NCBI RefSeq assembly: GCF_029714305.1
Contig: NZ_CP121647.1
Coordinates: forward strand, 2,810,501 to 2,874,500
DNA from: Bradyrhizobium sp. CB3481
Lineage (GTDB): Bacteria; Pseudomonadota; Alphaproteobacteria; Rhizobiales; Xanthobacteraceae
Length of the DNA: 64,000 nucleotides
Direction: 5' to 3'
The stretch's first letter is position 1, and each line of letters opens with the position of its first letter. The notes beneath the pieces were generated by a model, which ran no database searches, was not told the DNA's origin, and saw nothing but the letters and a program-made list of their open reading frames with translations. The translations under genes and the position numbers were made by a program. Shown in pieces: positions 44,619 to 53,630 of the stretch.

Positions 44619-47567
44619 GTGCTGATCAGGAGAAGAGAACAACGTTCCGAATCTGGCCGTCGCGGATCAGTTGCACAGGCCTTGTCGGGGCAGGGCGACG
44701 GCGTCAATCGCCGTACGTTCCTGCGGCGCTCCGGACTTGCCACGGGCGCGCTGGCTGCGCTGAGCACGCTGCCGGTCGGCAGCGTCCGCAAGGCGGAAGC
44801 CGCCGCGGCCGGTCCGCTCACCTCGGGAGCGACGGTCCGCAAGAGCATCTGCACGCATTGTGCGGTCGGTTGCACCGTGACCGCGGAAGTACTGAACGGG
44901 GTCTGGATCGGCCAGGAGCCGAGTTGGGATTCCCCGATCAATCGCGGATCGCATTGCGCCAAGGGCGCATCGGTGCGCGAACTGGTCCATAGCGAGCGCC
45001 GGCTTCGCTATCCGATGAAGCTCGTCAACGGGCAGTGGACGCGCGTCTCATGGGAGACGGCCGTTAACGAAATCGGCGATAAAATAGCGGCAATTCGTGA
45101 AAAGTCTGGCCCCGATTCCGTCTACTGGCTGGGATCGGCCAAGATGACGAATGAGGGCTCCTATCTGTTCCGCAAGCTCGGCGCGTTCTGGGGCACCAAC
45201 AATACCGATCATCAAGCGCGTATCTGCCATTCGACGACCGTCACCGGCGTGGCCAACACCTGGGGCTACGGCGCGATGACCAACAGCTTCAACGACATCC
45301 GCAATGCGAAAACCCAGATCATCATGGGCGGCAATCCGGCCGAGGCGCATCCGATATCGATGCAGCATCTGCTTGAGGGCAAGGAGCTTCAAAAGGCCAA
45401 CTTTATCGTCATCGATCCTCGCATGACGCGAACCGCCGCTCACGCCACAGAGTATGTGCGCATGCGGCCAGGCACCGACATCCCGGTGCTCTACGGCATG
45501 ATGTGGCACATCCTCAAGAATGGCTGGGAGGACAAGGAGTTCATCAAACAGCGTGTCTACGGTTTCGACGAGCTCCGCGAGGAAGTGGAGAAGTGGAATC
45601 CGGAAGAGGTCGAACGCGTCAGCGGCGTTCCTGGCGAACAGCTCAAGCGCGTCGCCAAGATGTTTGCGACGGAGAAGCCGGCAACACTGATCTGGGCCAT
45701 GGGCCAGACCCAGAAGACTGTCGGCACCGCCAACGTGCGAGCGAGTTGCATCGCCTTGTTGATGACCGGCAATGTGGGCAGGGCCGGCGCAGGCGCGAAC
45801 ATCTTCCGTGGCCATGACAACGTGCAGGGAGCGACCGATGTCGGGCTCGATATCGTCACGTTGCCGTTCTATTACGGCCTCGCGGAAGGCGCCTGGAAGC
45901 ATTGGTCGCGGGTTTGGGAAGTCGACTATGAGTTCTTGAAGTCGCGCTTCGACTCCAAGCAGATCATGGAAACCCCCGGCATCCCGCTCACCCGTTGGTT
46001 TGACGCGGTGACGCTGCCGAAAGATCAGGTCGCGCAGAAAGACAATGTGCGGGCTGTGTTCGTGCAGGGACATGCCAGCAATAGCATCACCCGCATACCC
46101 GAATCGCTGAAGGGACTAAAGGCGCTCGAACTGCTGGTCATCGCCGACCCGCATCCGACCACCTGGGCATCGCTCGCCGTGGAGGCCGGGCGCACGGACA
46201 ACCTCTACATTCTCCCGATTGCCACGCAATTCGAATGCAAGGGTTCGCGCGTTGCCTCGAACCGCTCGCTGCAATGGGGCGAACAGATCGTCAAGCCGGT
46301 CTTCGAATCGAAGGACGATCTTGAGGTGATCTATCTGATGGCGAAGAAACTCGGATTCGCCGACAAGATGTTCAAGAACATCAAGGTCGAGAATAACCTT
46401 CCGGAAGCCGAAGATGTGCTGCGCGAGATGAATCGCGGAAGCTGGTCGACCGGCTATTGCGGGCAATCGCCCGAGCGGCTCAAGGCACACATGAAGAACC
46501 AGGCGAAGTTCGACATGCTGACGATGCGCGCGCCCAAGGACGATCCTGAGGTCGGCGGGGACTATTACGGACTGCCCTGGCCGTGCTGGGGATCTCCGGA
46601 AGTCAAGCATCCGGGCACGCCGCTGCTCTACAACACCAATCTTGCGGTGATGGACGGCGGCGGCACGTTCCGGCCGCGTTTCGGCGTCGAGCGTGAGGAT
46701 AAGCTTCCAGACGGCTCGACGCGAAAGGTCAGCCTGCTGGCGGATGGCTCCTACTCCAAGGATTCCGAGATCAAGGATGGCTATCCGGAGTTCACGTTGG
46801 CGAGCCTCAAGAAGCTCGGCTGGGACACGGACTTGACCGAGGCCGAGATGGCGGTCATCAACAAGGTCAATCCCGCCAATCCCGACGCGGTGTCGTGGTC
46901 GCTCGATCTGTCGGGCGGAATCCAGCGTGTGGCTCTCAAGCACGGGTGCGTTCCGTACGGCAATGGCAAGGCGCGCATGAATGCCTTCGGCTTGCCGGAC
47001 CCGATCCCGGTGCACCGCGAGCCGATCTACACGCCGCGCGTGGATCTGGTGGCGAAGTATCCGACGCGGCCGGACGCCAAGCAGTTCCGTGTGCCCAACA
47101 TTGGTTTCTCCGTGCAGAAGGCGGCGGTGGAGAAGGGGATCGCCAAGCAGTTTCCGCTCATCCTGTCCTCGGGTCGCCTTGTCGAATACGAGGGCGGCGG
47201 CGAGGAGACCCGAACCAACCCATGGCTCGCAGAATTGCAGCAGGACATGTTCATCGAGATCAGCCCGGCCGATGCCGCCGAGCGCGGCATCAAGGACGGT
47301 GGCTGGGTCTGGGTCACAGGCGCCGAGAGCAATTCCAAGGCCAAGATGAAGGCGCTGGTTACCGAGCGGGTCGGCAAGGGTGTGGCCTGGATGCCGTTCC
47401 ACTTCGGCGGCTGGTTTGCGGGCAAGGATCTTCGTGACGCTTACCCGAAGGGCACCGATCCGATCGTTCTCGGCGAAAGCGCGAACACGATCACCACCTA
47501 CGGCTATGATCCCGCGACCGGCATGCAGGAGCCCAAAGTCACTCTCTGCCAAATCGCGGCGGCATAA
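44619..47567 (+). CDS. Formate dehydrogenase catalytic (molybdopterin) subunit, Tat-exported
   Basis: A 982-residue molybdopterin oxidoreductase. A Tat motif (VNRRTFLRRSGLATGA, residues about 29-44) marks export to the periplasm. A 4Fe-4S site follows with Cys78, 81, 85 and 113 (ICTHCAVGC...HCAKG). Cys203 in ARICHSTTVTG stands where E. coli FdnG has selenocysteine, so the enzyme uses Cys. RHD-type contacts (NIFRGHDNVQGATDVG) and the C-terminal molydopterin domain are present. The start is GTG at 44619 with GGAGGCGG upstream. It oxidises formate to CO2 and passes electrons to the beta and gamma subunits. Confidence 0.93.
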   Translation: MLIRRREQRSESGRRGSVAQALSGQGDGVNRRTFLRRSGLATGALAALSTLPVGSVRKAEAAAAGPLTSGATVRKSICTHCAVGCTVTAEVLNGVWIGQEPSWDSPINRGSHCAKGASVRELVHSERRLRYPMKLVNGQWTRVSWETAVNEIGDKIAAIREKSGPDSVYWLGSAKMTNEGSYLFRKLGAFWGTNNTDHQARICHSTTVTGVANTWGYGAMTNSFNDIRNAKTQIIMGGNPAEAHPISMQHLLEGKELQKANFIVIDPRMTRTAAHATEYVRMRPGTDIPVLYGMMWHILKNGWEDKEFIKQRVYGFDELREEVEKWNPEEVERVSGVPGEQLKRVAKMFATEKPATLIWAMGQTQKTVGTANVRASCIALLMTGNVGRAGAGANIFRGHDNVQGATDVGLDIVTLPFYYGLAEGAWKHWSRVWEVDYEFLKSRFDSKQIMETPGIPLTRWFDAVTLPKDQVAQKDNVRAVFVQGHASNSITRIPESLKGLKALELLVIADPHPTTWASLAVEAGRTDNLYILPIATQFECKGSRVASNRSLQWGEQIVKPVFESKDDLEVIYLMAKKLGFADKMFKNIKVENNLPEAEDVLREMNRGSWSTGYCGQSPERLKAHMKNQAKFDMLTMRAPKDDPEVGGDYYGLPWPCWGSPEVKHPGTPLLYNTNLAVMDGGGTFRPRFGVEREDKLPDGSTRKVSLLADGSYSKDSEIKDGYPEFTLASLKKLGWDTDLTEAEMAVINKVNPANPDAVSWSLDLSGGIQRVALKHGCVPYGNGKARMNAFGLPDPIPVHREPIYTPRVDLVAKYPTRPDAKQFRVPNIGFSVQKAAVEKGIAKQFPLILSSGRLVEYEGGGEETRTNPWLAELQQDMFIEISPADAAERGIKDGGWVWVTGAESNSKAKMKALVTERVGKGVAWMPFHFGGWFAGKDLRDAYPKGTDPIVLGESANTITTYGYDPATGMQEPKVTLCQIAAA

Positions 47568-47579
47568 GGAGCAACGACC

Positions 47580-48176
47580 ATGGCACGTATGAAATTTCTC
47601 TGCGACGCCGACCGTTGCATCGAATGCAACGCCTGCGTCACTGCCTGCAAGAACGAGCACGAGGTGCCCTGGGGCATCAACCGGCGCCGCGTCGTCACCA
47701 TCAACGATGGCAAACCGGGCGAGCGTTCGGTCACGATGGCCTGCATGCATTGCACGGACGCGCCCTGCGCGGCGGTTTGCCCGGTGAATTGCTTCTACAC
47801 CACGGCCGACGCCGTCGTGCTTCACTCCAAGGACCTGTGCATCGGCTGCGGCTATTGCTTCTACGCCTGTCCGTTCGGTGCGCCGCAATATCCGAAGGTC
47901 GGCAATTTCGGTTCGCGCGGCAAGATGGACAAATGCACCTTCTGCGCCGGTGGGCCCGAGGCCGACGGCAGCAGGGAGGAGTACGAGAAGTATGGTGCGA
48001 ACCGTCTTGCCGAGGGCAAGCTGCCGCTATGCGCCGAAATGTGCTCGACCAAGTCGTTGCTCGCCGGCGACGGCGAAATCATCGCCCAAATTTACAAGGA
48101 GCGCGTGATGAAGCGCGGCTACGGCTCCGGGGCGTGGGGCTGGAAGACCGCCTATCGCGAGACGATTGAGTCCTAA
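47580..48176 (+). CDS. Formate dehydrogenase iron-sulfur (beta) subunit
   Basis: A 198-residue protein with four 4Fe-4S motifs in the order typical of FdnH/FdoH-like subunits: CDADRCIECNACVTACKNEH, CMHCTDAPCAAVCPVNC, CIGCGYCFYACPFGAP, and CTFCAGG with the later CAEMC. It carries electrons from the molybdenum centre to the cytochrome. It starts 12 bases after the alpha subunit, with AAGGAG upstream. Confidence 0.92.
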   Translation: MARMKFLCDADRCIECNACVTACKNEHEVPWGINRRRVVTINDGKPGERSVTMACMHCTDAPCAAVCPVNCFYTTADAVVLHSKDLCIGCGYCFYACPFGAPQYPKVGNFGSRGKMDKCTFCAGGPEADGSREEYEKYGANRLAEGKLPLCAEMCSTKSLLAGDGEIIAQIYKERVMKRGYGSGAWGWKTAYRETIES

Positions 48177-48222
48177 GGACCACATTGGCTGCAATCGCGC
48201 AGATATCGGGGAGGAGGAGCCT

Positions 48223-49221
48223 ATGGCGTCGCTTGCAAGATTTATCCGTCTGGCCATCGGTGCGTGGGCCTTTCTTCTGCTGGTCATCGCATTGCCGGCG
48301 CCATCGGTTGCCCAGCAAGTGAATCCGACCGCGAGTTCGGTCAAGGAGCAGCAGCTCCTGCAGGAGCTGAACCGGATCCAGGGGCGCGTCACCATTCCCG
48401 ACCAGCGTTCCGGCGTGCTCGTACAACCCGCCGGCCGCGATTGGCGGGAATTCCGTAATGTGACGCTGCGGTGGATCGGCGGCATCGCCATCCTGGGCAT
48501 GCTAGCCGTGCTCGTGATCTTCTACCTCAGCCGCGGCATGGTCCGGCTCGAGAGCGGTCGCTCGGGGCGTACCATCGTGCGCTTCACGGCATTCGAGCGC
48601 TTCGTGCACTGGGTGACCGCGGCCTGTTTCATCGTTCTGGCCATCTCGGGACTGAACATCACGTTTGGTCGTCCGCTGCTTCTGCCACTCATAGGCTTCG
48701 AAGCGTTTTCCGAGTGGTCGCAATGGGCGAAGTATGCGCACATCTATCTGAGTTTTCCGTTCACCATCGGGGTGGTAGTGATCTTCCTGATCTGGATTGC
48801 CGGTAACATCCCGAACAAGGTGGATGTCGATTGGATGAAGCGAGGCGGCGGCATCGTCGGCCACGATCATCCACCGGCCTATCGCTTTAATGCTGGGCAG
48901 AAGGCGATCTACTGGATCGTCATCATCGGCGGCACTGCCGTTGCGGTAAGTGGCTATCTGTTGATGTTCCCGTTCTACCTGTCCGGGATCGAGGGAATGC
49001 AATGGGCGCAGGTGGTTCACTCGATCGTGGCGGTGCTGTTCGTGGCGGCGATGCTGGCGCACATCTACATCGGCACCATCGGCATGGAAGGGGCCTTCGA
49101 GGCGATGGGCAGCGGCACGGTCGATGTCAATTGGGCCAAGGAGCATCACTCGCTCTGGGTCGAAGAAGAGCAGGCTCGCGCAGCCTCGGGCGGCGCGCCG
49201 CGAACCGTGGCGGCTGAATGA
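48223..49221 (+). CDS. Formate dehydrogenase cytochrome b (gamma) subunit
   Basis: A 332-residue membrane protein. An N-terminal signal-like segment (LAIGAWAFLLLVIALPAPSV) leads to a periplasmic part, then helices with haem-ligand His residues (ERFVHWVTAACFIVLAISGL, MQWAQVVHSIVAVLFVAAM, LAHIYIGTIGMEGAFEAM). This matches the FdnI/FdoI family, which passes electrons to quinone. The ATG at 48223 follows GGAGGAGG; a frame extension upstream overlaps the beta gene and lacks family sequence. Confidence 0.9.
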   Translation: MASLARFIRLAIGAWAFLLLVIALPAPSVAQQVNPTASSVKEQQLLQELNRIQGRVTIPDQRSGVLVQPAGRDWREFRNVTLRWIGGIAILGMLAVLVIFYLSRGMVRLESGRSGRTIVRFTAFERFVHWVTAACFIVLAISGLNITFGRPLLLPLIGFEAFSEWSQWAKYAHIYLSFPFTIGVVVIFLIWIAGNIPNKVDVDWMKRGGGIVGHDHPPAYRFNAGQKAIYWIVIIGGTAVAVSGYLLMFPFYLSGIEGMQWAQVVHSIVAVLFVAAMLAHIYIGTIGMEGAFEAMGSGTVDVNWAKEHHSLWVEEEQARAASGGAPRTVAAE

Positions 49222-49251
49222 TCCGGCGCAGTCGAGATTTGAGGGAGTGCC

Positions 49252-49407
49252 ATGAAAGCGTTTTTTGCGGCCCTGGTGTTTGCGGCAATTGTCGCGGCCG
49301 GAATGTCGATCGTGCTGAATTCCGTTCAGCGGCCGAGCTATGAGGCCTTCGCGACCGGCGGCGCCAGGGTGGGCGATCCTGGCCACAACCTTGTCGGTCC
49401 AGGTTGA
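49252..49407 (+). CDS. 51-residue membrane-anchored protein of the formate dehydrogenase operon
   Basis: A short gene that starts MKAFFAALVFAAIVAAGMSI and then reads QRPSYEAFATGGARVGDPGH. It has one N-terminal transmembrane helix and a periplasmic tail. GAGGGAG lies upstream of the ATG. The position, 30 bases after the cytochrome gene, and the YEAFATGGARV pattern suggest a small accessory subunit; similar short proteins follow cytochrome genes in related loci. Confidence 0.7.
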   Translation: MKAFFAALVFAAIVAAGMSIVLNSVQRPSYEAFATGGARVGDPGHNLVGPG

Positions 49408-49812
49408 TTGGAGCTGGAGCGCCGCGTGAGCGCACCGGATATATCCGTGGCGTGGCCGGTCGAAATTCGCCTGCCAAAGGACCGCCGCAGCTTGCGCGTC
49501 GTCTTTGACGACGGCCGCACATTCGAACTCTCTGCCGAATTGCTCCGGGTCACCAGTCCCTCCGCGGAAGTGCAGGGGCACTCCGAAGCCGAACGCAAGA
49601 CCGTCGGCGGCAAACGCAATGTCACCATTCTTTCGGTCGATCCTGTCGGCAACTATGCAGTCAGAATAGGGTTCGACGACATGCACGCGACCGGCATCTA
49701 CTCCTGGGCGTTCCTGCGCGATCTCGGCATCAATGCCGATCGGCGCTTTCAGGAGTACCTCGACGATCTGCAGGCCAAGGGCCTCGACCGCGATCGACCG
49801 GGCGTGCGCTGA
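49408..49812 (+). CDS. DUF971 domain protein
   Basis: A 134-residue protein with the DUF971 (gamma-butyrobetaine hydroxylase N-terminal-like) core: WPVEIRLPKDRRSLRVVFDD, FELSAELLRVTSPSAEVQGH and GIYSWAFLRDLG. Members bind metal and some act in iron-sulfur or carnitine metabolism. The start is TTG at 49408 right after the preceding TGA; GTG at 49426 is an alternative. It is embedded in the formate dehydrogenase operon. Confidence 0.82.
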   Translation: MELERRVSAPDISVAWPVEIRLPKDRRSLRVVFDDGRTFELSAELLRVTSPSAEVQGHSEAERKTVGGKRNVTILSVDPVGNYAVRIGFDDMHATGIYSWAFLRDLGINADRRFQEYLDDLQAKGLDRDRPGVR

Positions 49813-49817
49813 CGCCG

Positions 49818-51155
49818 ATGTGGATGGTGCAGGGCACTGCCGCGAACGCGTTGCCTGCCAAACGAGGCCGGTTAGCGCTTCTGACCATGGTGGCCTTGAT
49901 CGTGCTGCCCGTCGGAGTAACGGCCGCCTTTGCGCAACTGCGCGGCCATGGCGGGCCGGTGCGGGGGCTGGCGATTTCGGCGGACGGGCAAAGTGCGATA
50001 TCCGGCAGCTTCGATTCGACCGCGATCCGCTGGTCCCTGACGCGCAATGCGGCCGAGCAGGTGCTTCGTTTTCATTCCGATGCCGTCAATGCGGTGGTGT
50101 TACTCGCAGACGGGCGCGCGGCGACCGCAGGTGCCGATGGGCGCATTGCGATCTGGACCTTTGGAAGGACAGAGCCCGACGCGGTGCTCGAGGGCCACAC
50201 GGCGCCGATCGTCGCGCTGGCGGCATCGCCCGATGGTGCCGCGCTGGCATCCGCCTCGTGGGACCGCACGGTGCGACTTTGGCCGCTCGCCGGCGGCGCG
50301 CCGCGCGTGCTCGACGGGCATATGCAGAACGTCAACGGCGTCGCATTTACCGCCGATGGTCGCGCCCTGATCAGCGTCAGCTACGATCTGAGCGTTCGAA
50401 TCTGGCCGCTGTCGGGCGCAGAAGCGCCAACCGTCGTTCCGATGCCGACCCCGCTCAATGCCCTGGCCATCGGTCCCGATGGTGAGATCGCGGTCGGCGG
50501 CGCCGACGGCAAGGTTTACTTTCTGACGGTCGCGGGCGCGCGGACCGGCGAGGTCGCGGCCGGGCCGAGGCCCGTGATCTCGATTGCGATCTCACCTGAT
50601 GGCGCACAGGTTGCCGCCGCGAGCATCGGCGGATCGGTGGGCGTCATCGATCGCAAGGCGCGCAATCTGGCGCGCACGCTGGTCGGGCCTGGGCTGCCGG
50701 TCTGGTCGATGGTCTTCATGCCCGACAGCCGCACTTTGCTGACCGGCGGCGCCGACAACATCATCCGCCGCTGGAACGCGGCGACGGGTGAGGCGATCGA
50801 TCCGATTCTTCTGGAGACGGCAGGTGATCCGCTCGCCGCCTATGCCGGCGACCGGGGTGCGGAAATCTTTCGCGCCTGTGTCGCCTGCCACACGCTCGCC
50901 GCGGACCAGGGCAACAGGGCAGGACCGACGCTGGCCGGCATATTTGGTAGGCGCATCGCCACGGCCCCGGGCTATAATTTTTCCGAAGCGCTCAAGCATC
51001 TCGACATCGTTTGGACGCCGGAGACGATTTCAAAATTGTTCGAGATCGGCCCGCAGGCCTACACGCCCGGCACCAAGATGCCGGAGCAGCGCATCGGTTC
51101 GGAGCAGGACCGCGCGGCCCTGGTGCAATTCTTGGAGCGCGCGACCAGGCGATAG
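49818..51155 (+). CDS. WD40-repeat / cytochrome c fusion protein
   Basis: A 445-residue exported protein. A signal anchor (LALLTMVALIVLPVGVTAAF) is followed by a beta-propeller of WD40-like blades (for example RGHGGPVRGLAISADGQSAI, LASASWDRTVRLWPLAGGA). A C-terminal class I cytochrome c domain has its haem site at CVACH (residues 354-358) and a likely Met ligand in TKMPEQR. It starts five bases after the DUF971 gene, so it should belong to the formate dehydrogenase operon. It may accept electrons in the periplasm or tether partners. Confidence 0.85.
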   Translation: MWMVQGTAANALPAKRGRLALLTMVALIVLPVGVTAAFAQLRGHGGPVRGLAISADGQSAISGSFDSTAIRWSLTRNAAEQVLRFHSDAVNAVVLLADGRAATAGADGRIAIWTFGRTEPDAVLEGHTAPIVALAASPDGAALASASWDRTVRLWPLAGGAPRVLDGHMQNVNGVAFTADGRALISVSYDLSVRIWPLSGAEAPTVVPMPTPLNALAIGPDGEIAVGGADGKVYFLTVAGARTGEVAAGPRPVISIAISPDGAQVAAASIGGSVGVIDRKARNLARTLVGPGLPVWSMVFMPDSRTLLTGGADNIIRRWNAATGEAIDPILLETAGDPLAAYAGDRGAEIFRACVACHTLAADQGNRAGPTLAGIFGRRIATAPGYNFSEALKHLDIVWTPETISKLFEIGPQAYTPGTKMPEQRIGSEQDRAALVQFLERATRR

Positions 51156-51159
51156 CGTC

Positions 51160-51187
51160 AAGGCGGCGATTACTCCGCCTTTTAATG
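51160..51187 (+). terminator. Terminator after the WD40-cytochrome c gene
   Basis: AAGGCGG (51160-51166) and CCGCCTT (51175-51181) form a short stem followed by TTTAATGTTT. It lies at the convergent end of the formate dehydrogenase operon and the next minus-strand gene. Confidence 0.6.
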
Positions 51188-51394
51188 TTTCGTGGACGGC
51201 GTCGAGAAGACCAGCGACATATCCTCGAACTCCTCGATCGGAAGCCTGGTTACGCCCGCGGAGGCGGGAGATTTCTTCGACAGCGCAGCGCCGGTGGTTA
51301 CCGTGGGACCATAGGAAATTGAATAGGAGCGCATCGTGGTTGCAATAGCGAGCAGGGCGACTGCCACGAATCCTGAAATCAACAGACGCTTCAT
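51182..51394 (-). CDS. Small exported or membrane protein of unknown function
   Basis: A 70-residue protein starting MKRLLISGFVAVALLAIATT, a signal peptide or anchor, with a short tail containing YSISYGPTVTTGAALSKKSP. ACGGGG lies upstream of the ATG; the frame extends 19 codons further without a site. No family recognised. Confidence 0.6.
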   Translation of the reverse strand: MKRLLISGFVAVALLAIATTMRSYSISYGPTVTTGAALSKKSPASAGVTRLPIEEFEDMSLVFSTPSTKH

Positions 51395-51615
51395 GAAAAA
51401 CCCCGTTGGTTCGAAACGCAGTGTGGCTTGTGCCATCCGCTTTACGGCCAACGGTCACGCGTGAATGTGTGCTGAATCACCTATCACGATCTTGTTTTTA
51501 CCATGGCCCCAGGTTCCACCGGCTGGCCGCATGCTAATGTAGAATTGGATGGCGGCTGCCAGCTGTCGTTTTTTGCAAAACATGGCATCGGTTGCGTGTG
51601 CGCGGCGTGGACCGC

Positions 51616-51843
51616 TCAGGGCGTTGAACGACGGCCTGTGCGCGGATTGAGGGGGCCGGTCGGCGCGCGGCGCAGCGCTTCCGGCAAAAACTCCTCTTCT
51701 GCCGCGGGCAGGGCGCTGGAGCGCACATCCGCCGCGGACTGGGCGCGCTCGTGCGCGGTCTGGTTTTCAGTGAATCTTCGCTTCACGTCGACGCCATCGA
51801 CGGGATCGTTGACGCCGTGCTGAACATCTCTGAAGTCGCTCAT
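51616..51843 (-). CDS. Small hydrophilic protein of unknown function
   Basis: A 75-residue protein starting MSDFRDVQHGVNDPVDGVDV, rich in charged residues and Ala, with no membrane segment. CGGAGAG six bases before the ATG supports this start. It is one of several small genes in this stretch; no family recognised. Confidence 0.5.
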   Translation of the reverse strand: MSDFRDVQHGVNDPVDGVDVKRRFTENQTAHERAQSAADVRSSALPAAEEEFLPEALRRAPTGPLNPRTGRRSTP

Positions 51844-51991
51844 GGTCTCTCCGGGAGGTTTTTCGACTCCATGCACGCAAAACGCCGGTGAACGGACCGT
51901 GTTCCGCCAGCGAGGGCGTCGGAAGCTAAATTGAAGCGCTCAAACTGGAACTGCCCGGGCCGCGCCCGATTGATTCTGAGGCGATCGGGAC

Positions 51992-52339
51992 ATGGAGCGG
52001 CAGATGAACGACAGCACGGTCAAAAAAGTCTCCAGCAAGACTGCGCCCAAGGGAAAGATGGGTCAAACCTATCTTGTTTCCGGCAAGCGCCTCTCAATGC
52101 GCATCTGGGAAAACGAACCGCCGCAGACCGATGTATCCGACAAGCGGGACTATGAGACCGTTGGTTACGTCATGAAGGGACGCGCCGAGCTTCTCATCGA
52201 GGGCCAGACGATAAGGCTGGAGCCGGGCGACTCGTGGCTGGTGCCTGCGCATGCCGAACACAGCTATCGCATTCTCGAGCCGTTCACGGCCGTGGAGGCG
52301 ACTGCGCCGCCGGCGCAAGTGCATGGCCGCGACGAATAA
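51992..52339 (+). CDS. Small cupin-domain protein
   Basis: A 115-residue protein with a single cupin fold (SMRIWENEPPQTDVSDKRDY, then ETVGYVMKGRAELLIEGQTI, LEPGDSWLVPAHAEHSYRIL). The His/Glu set of the first motif is partly replaced (Glu and Tyr), while the second motif keeps PAHAEH, so metal binding is possible. An internal ATG at 52004 is an equal start. Role unknown. Confidence 0.78.
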   Translation: MERQMNDSTVKKVSSKTAPKGKMGQTYLVSGKRLSMRIWENEPPQTDVSDKRDYETVGYVMKGRAELLIEGQTIRLEPGDSWLVPAHAEHSYRILEPFTAVEATAPPAQVHGRDE

Positions 52340-52378
52340 CGGCGTCATCGCACGCACAAAATGGATTGGGAGAATGAG

Positions 52379-52528
52379 ATGGGACTTGAATCGCTTTATT
52401 TCCTCGGAGCCTTGGTTCTGCTGACCGCGCTCATCTATGGCACGCTGAGCTACCGATACCGCAACAAGGCGGCAACGCGGGTCGGAGAAGAAATCACGCG
52501 GGAGCGATACCGCCAGAATCAGTCGTAG
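52379..52528 (+). CDS. 49-residue single-span membrane protein
   Basis: A short gene starting MGLESLYFLGALVLLTALIY with one transmembrane helix and a charged tail (SYRYRNKAATRVGEEITRER). GGGAG lies seven bases before the ATG. It follows the cupin gene by 39 bases. No family recognised. Confidence 0.6.
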   Translation: MGLESLYFLGALVLLTALIYGTLSYRYRNKAATRVGEEITRERYRQNQS

Positions 52529-52577
52529 GGTCGAAGTTTTCGCGCTCACGCGCCGCCAGACCGGATGACGACGTGCG

Positions 52578-52805
52578 TCACTGCGTGCTCTGGGAATCCT
52601 TGGCACCAAGGGCGGTCTTGTTGCCGGCGTCGCGGCCGGGCACGCTGACGTGCACTTCGTGGCCCTCGCGGATTGCGAGAGATGCTGCGGCAACTGCCGC
52701 CTCGAAAGCCGCTTCCTTTGTATCGTAGTTGTGCGGCGCATTTCCGTCGTGAAGAACCGTCCAGCCATCCGGCTTGGAAACGATCATGTATTCCGCCAAA
52801 CCCAT
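52578..52805 (-). CDS. DUF2188-like small protein
   Basis: A 75-residue protein with YMIVSKPDGWTVLHDG then TKEAAFEAAVAAASLAIREG and HEVHVSVPGRD. The pattern resembles DUF2188-type stress proteins. Start at the second of two adjacent ATGs, since AGGAGG stands five bases before it. Role unknown. Confidence 0.65.
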   Translation of the reverse strand: MGLAEYMIVSKPDGWTVLHDGNAPHNYDTKEAAFEAAVAAASLAIREGHEVHVSVPGRDAGNKTALGAKDSQSTQ

Positions 52806-52876
52806 CATTGCCTCCTCGCTCTCAAGGAGTGCAACGTGGAACCCGTTGCCGGGTTCCGATAGCAAGCTTTCGGGGT

Positions 52877-53068
52877 TCAGTTCTTTGGTGGACGACCGCG
52901 CTTGGCGAAGGTCAACCCCTGCATGTCGGCTGCGTTCTGAAGCAGGCCCGCGCGTTTCAACGCTTCGCTGCGGGCAGGACCTTTGGGCATCGCGCGCGCC
53001 TGCTCCAGCGCGGCCAGCGCCTCCATATGCAAATCCCGGTTTGGCCGATCTTCGTTCTTCTTGTCCAT
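52877..53068 (-). CDS. Small protein of unknown function
   Basis: A 63-residue protein starting MDKKNEDRPNRDLHMEAL, helical (ALAALEQARAMPKGPARSEA), ending in a basic KRGRPPKN motif like an AT-hook. No good ribosome site; the coding frame and composition are gene-like. It might bind DNA, but this is only suggested by the tail. Confidence 0.5.
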   Translation of the reverse strand: MDKKNEDRPNRDLHMEALAALEQARAMPKGPARSEALKRAGLLQNAADMQGLTFAKRGRPPKN

Positions 53069-53192
53069 TCGAAAAGCTTAGGGTGCGGGCGAGCGGCCGT
53101 CTGCCCGGTTCCAAACGTTGGAACCGGGTCATCCACCAGAAACTGCAGGAACCAATTTGCGTGCTAGGCGCTTCAACTTCTGGAGGTATCCG

Positions 53193-53351
53193 ATGAGCAG
53201 AGAAAAGCCGACCGACGATCCACGTCAGCAGACCGACTGGGGCTCGCACCGGCAGACCGACAAACCCTGGAAAGAGAAGCCGGAGAAGGAGCAGCGCTCG
53301 GGACCCGTCAAGCCCGATCTGGAAAAGTGGCACGAGACCAACACTCACTAA
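53193..53351 (+). CDS. 52-residue hydrophilic protein
   Basis: A short gene starting MSREKPTDDPRQQTDWGSHR, rich in Lys, Glu, Asp, Gln and Pro, likely disordered. GGAGG eight bases before the ATG is a strong start signal. No family recognised. Confidence 0.6.
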   Translation: MSREKPTDDPRQQTDWGSHRQTDKPWKEKPEKEQRSGPVKPDLEKWHETNTH

Positions 53352-53384
53352 TCGCGCGCGGCGCGATGACTGGAGACGTTGCGG

Positions 53385-53555
53385 ATGCTTGAAGAGAAAT
53401 TGAAGGAAGCGATCGTCGCGGAATTGAAAAGACAAGCGGCGAATGATCCGAAGTCGCTGAGCGTCGAGCAATCCGACGGCCTTGTCGTGCGTGGCAAGAT
53501 CGATCTGGAAGATCTGACGATGGTGATTGCAGGAGCCGTGGCCGGAGGGCCGTGA
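53385..53555 (+). CDS. 56-residue protein of unknown function
   Basis: A short gene starting MLEEKLKEAIVAELKRQAAN, an amphipathic helix, followed by SVEQSDGLVVRGKIDLEDLT. GGAG precedes the ATG by ten bases. It follows the 52-residue gene by 33 bases on the same strand and probably shares its transcript. Confidence 0.5.
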   Translation: MLEEKLKEAIVAELKRQAANDPKSLSVEQSDGLVVRGKIDLEDLTMVIAGAVAGGP

Positions 53556-53630
53556 TGGCCTTTGCATTGTGCACGCGCTTGCGATCAGCCGCATCAGGAA
53601 CGGAGACTGGCGACGGACGTTTTCCTGGAA

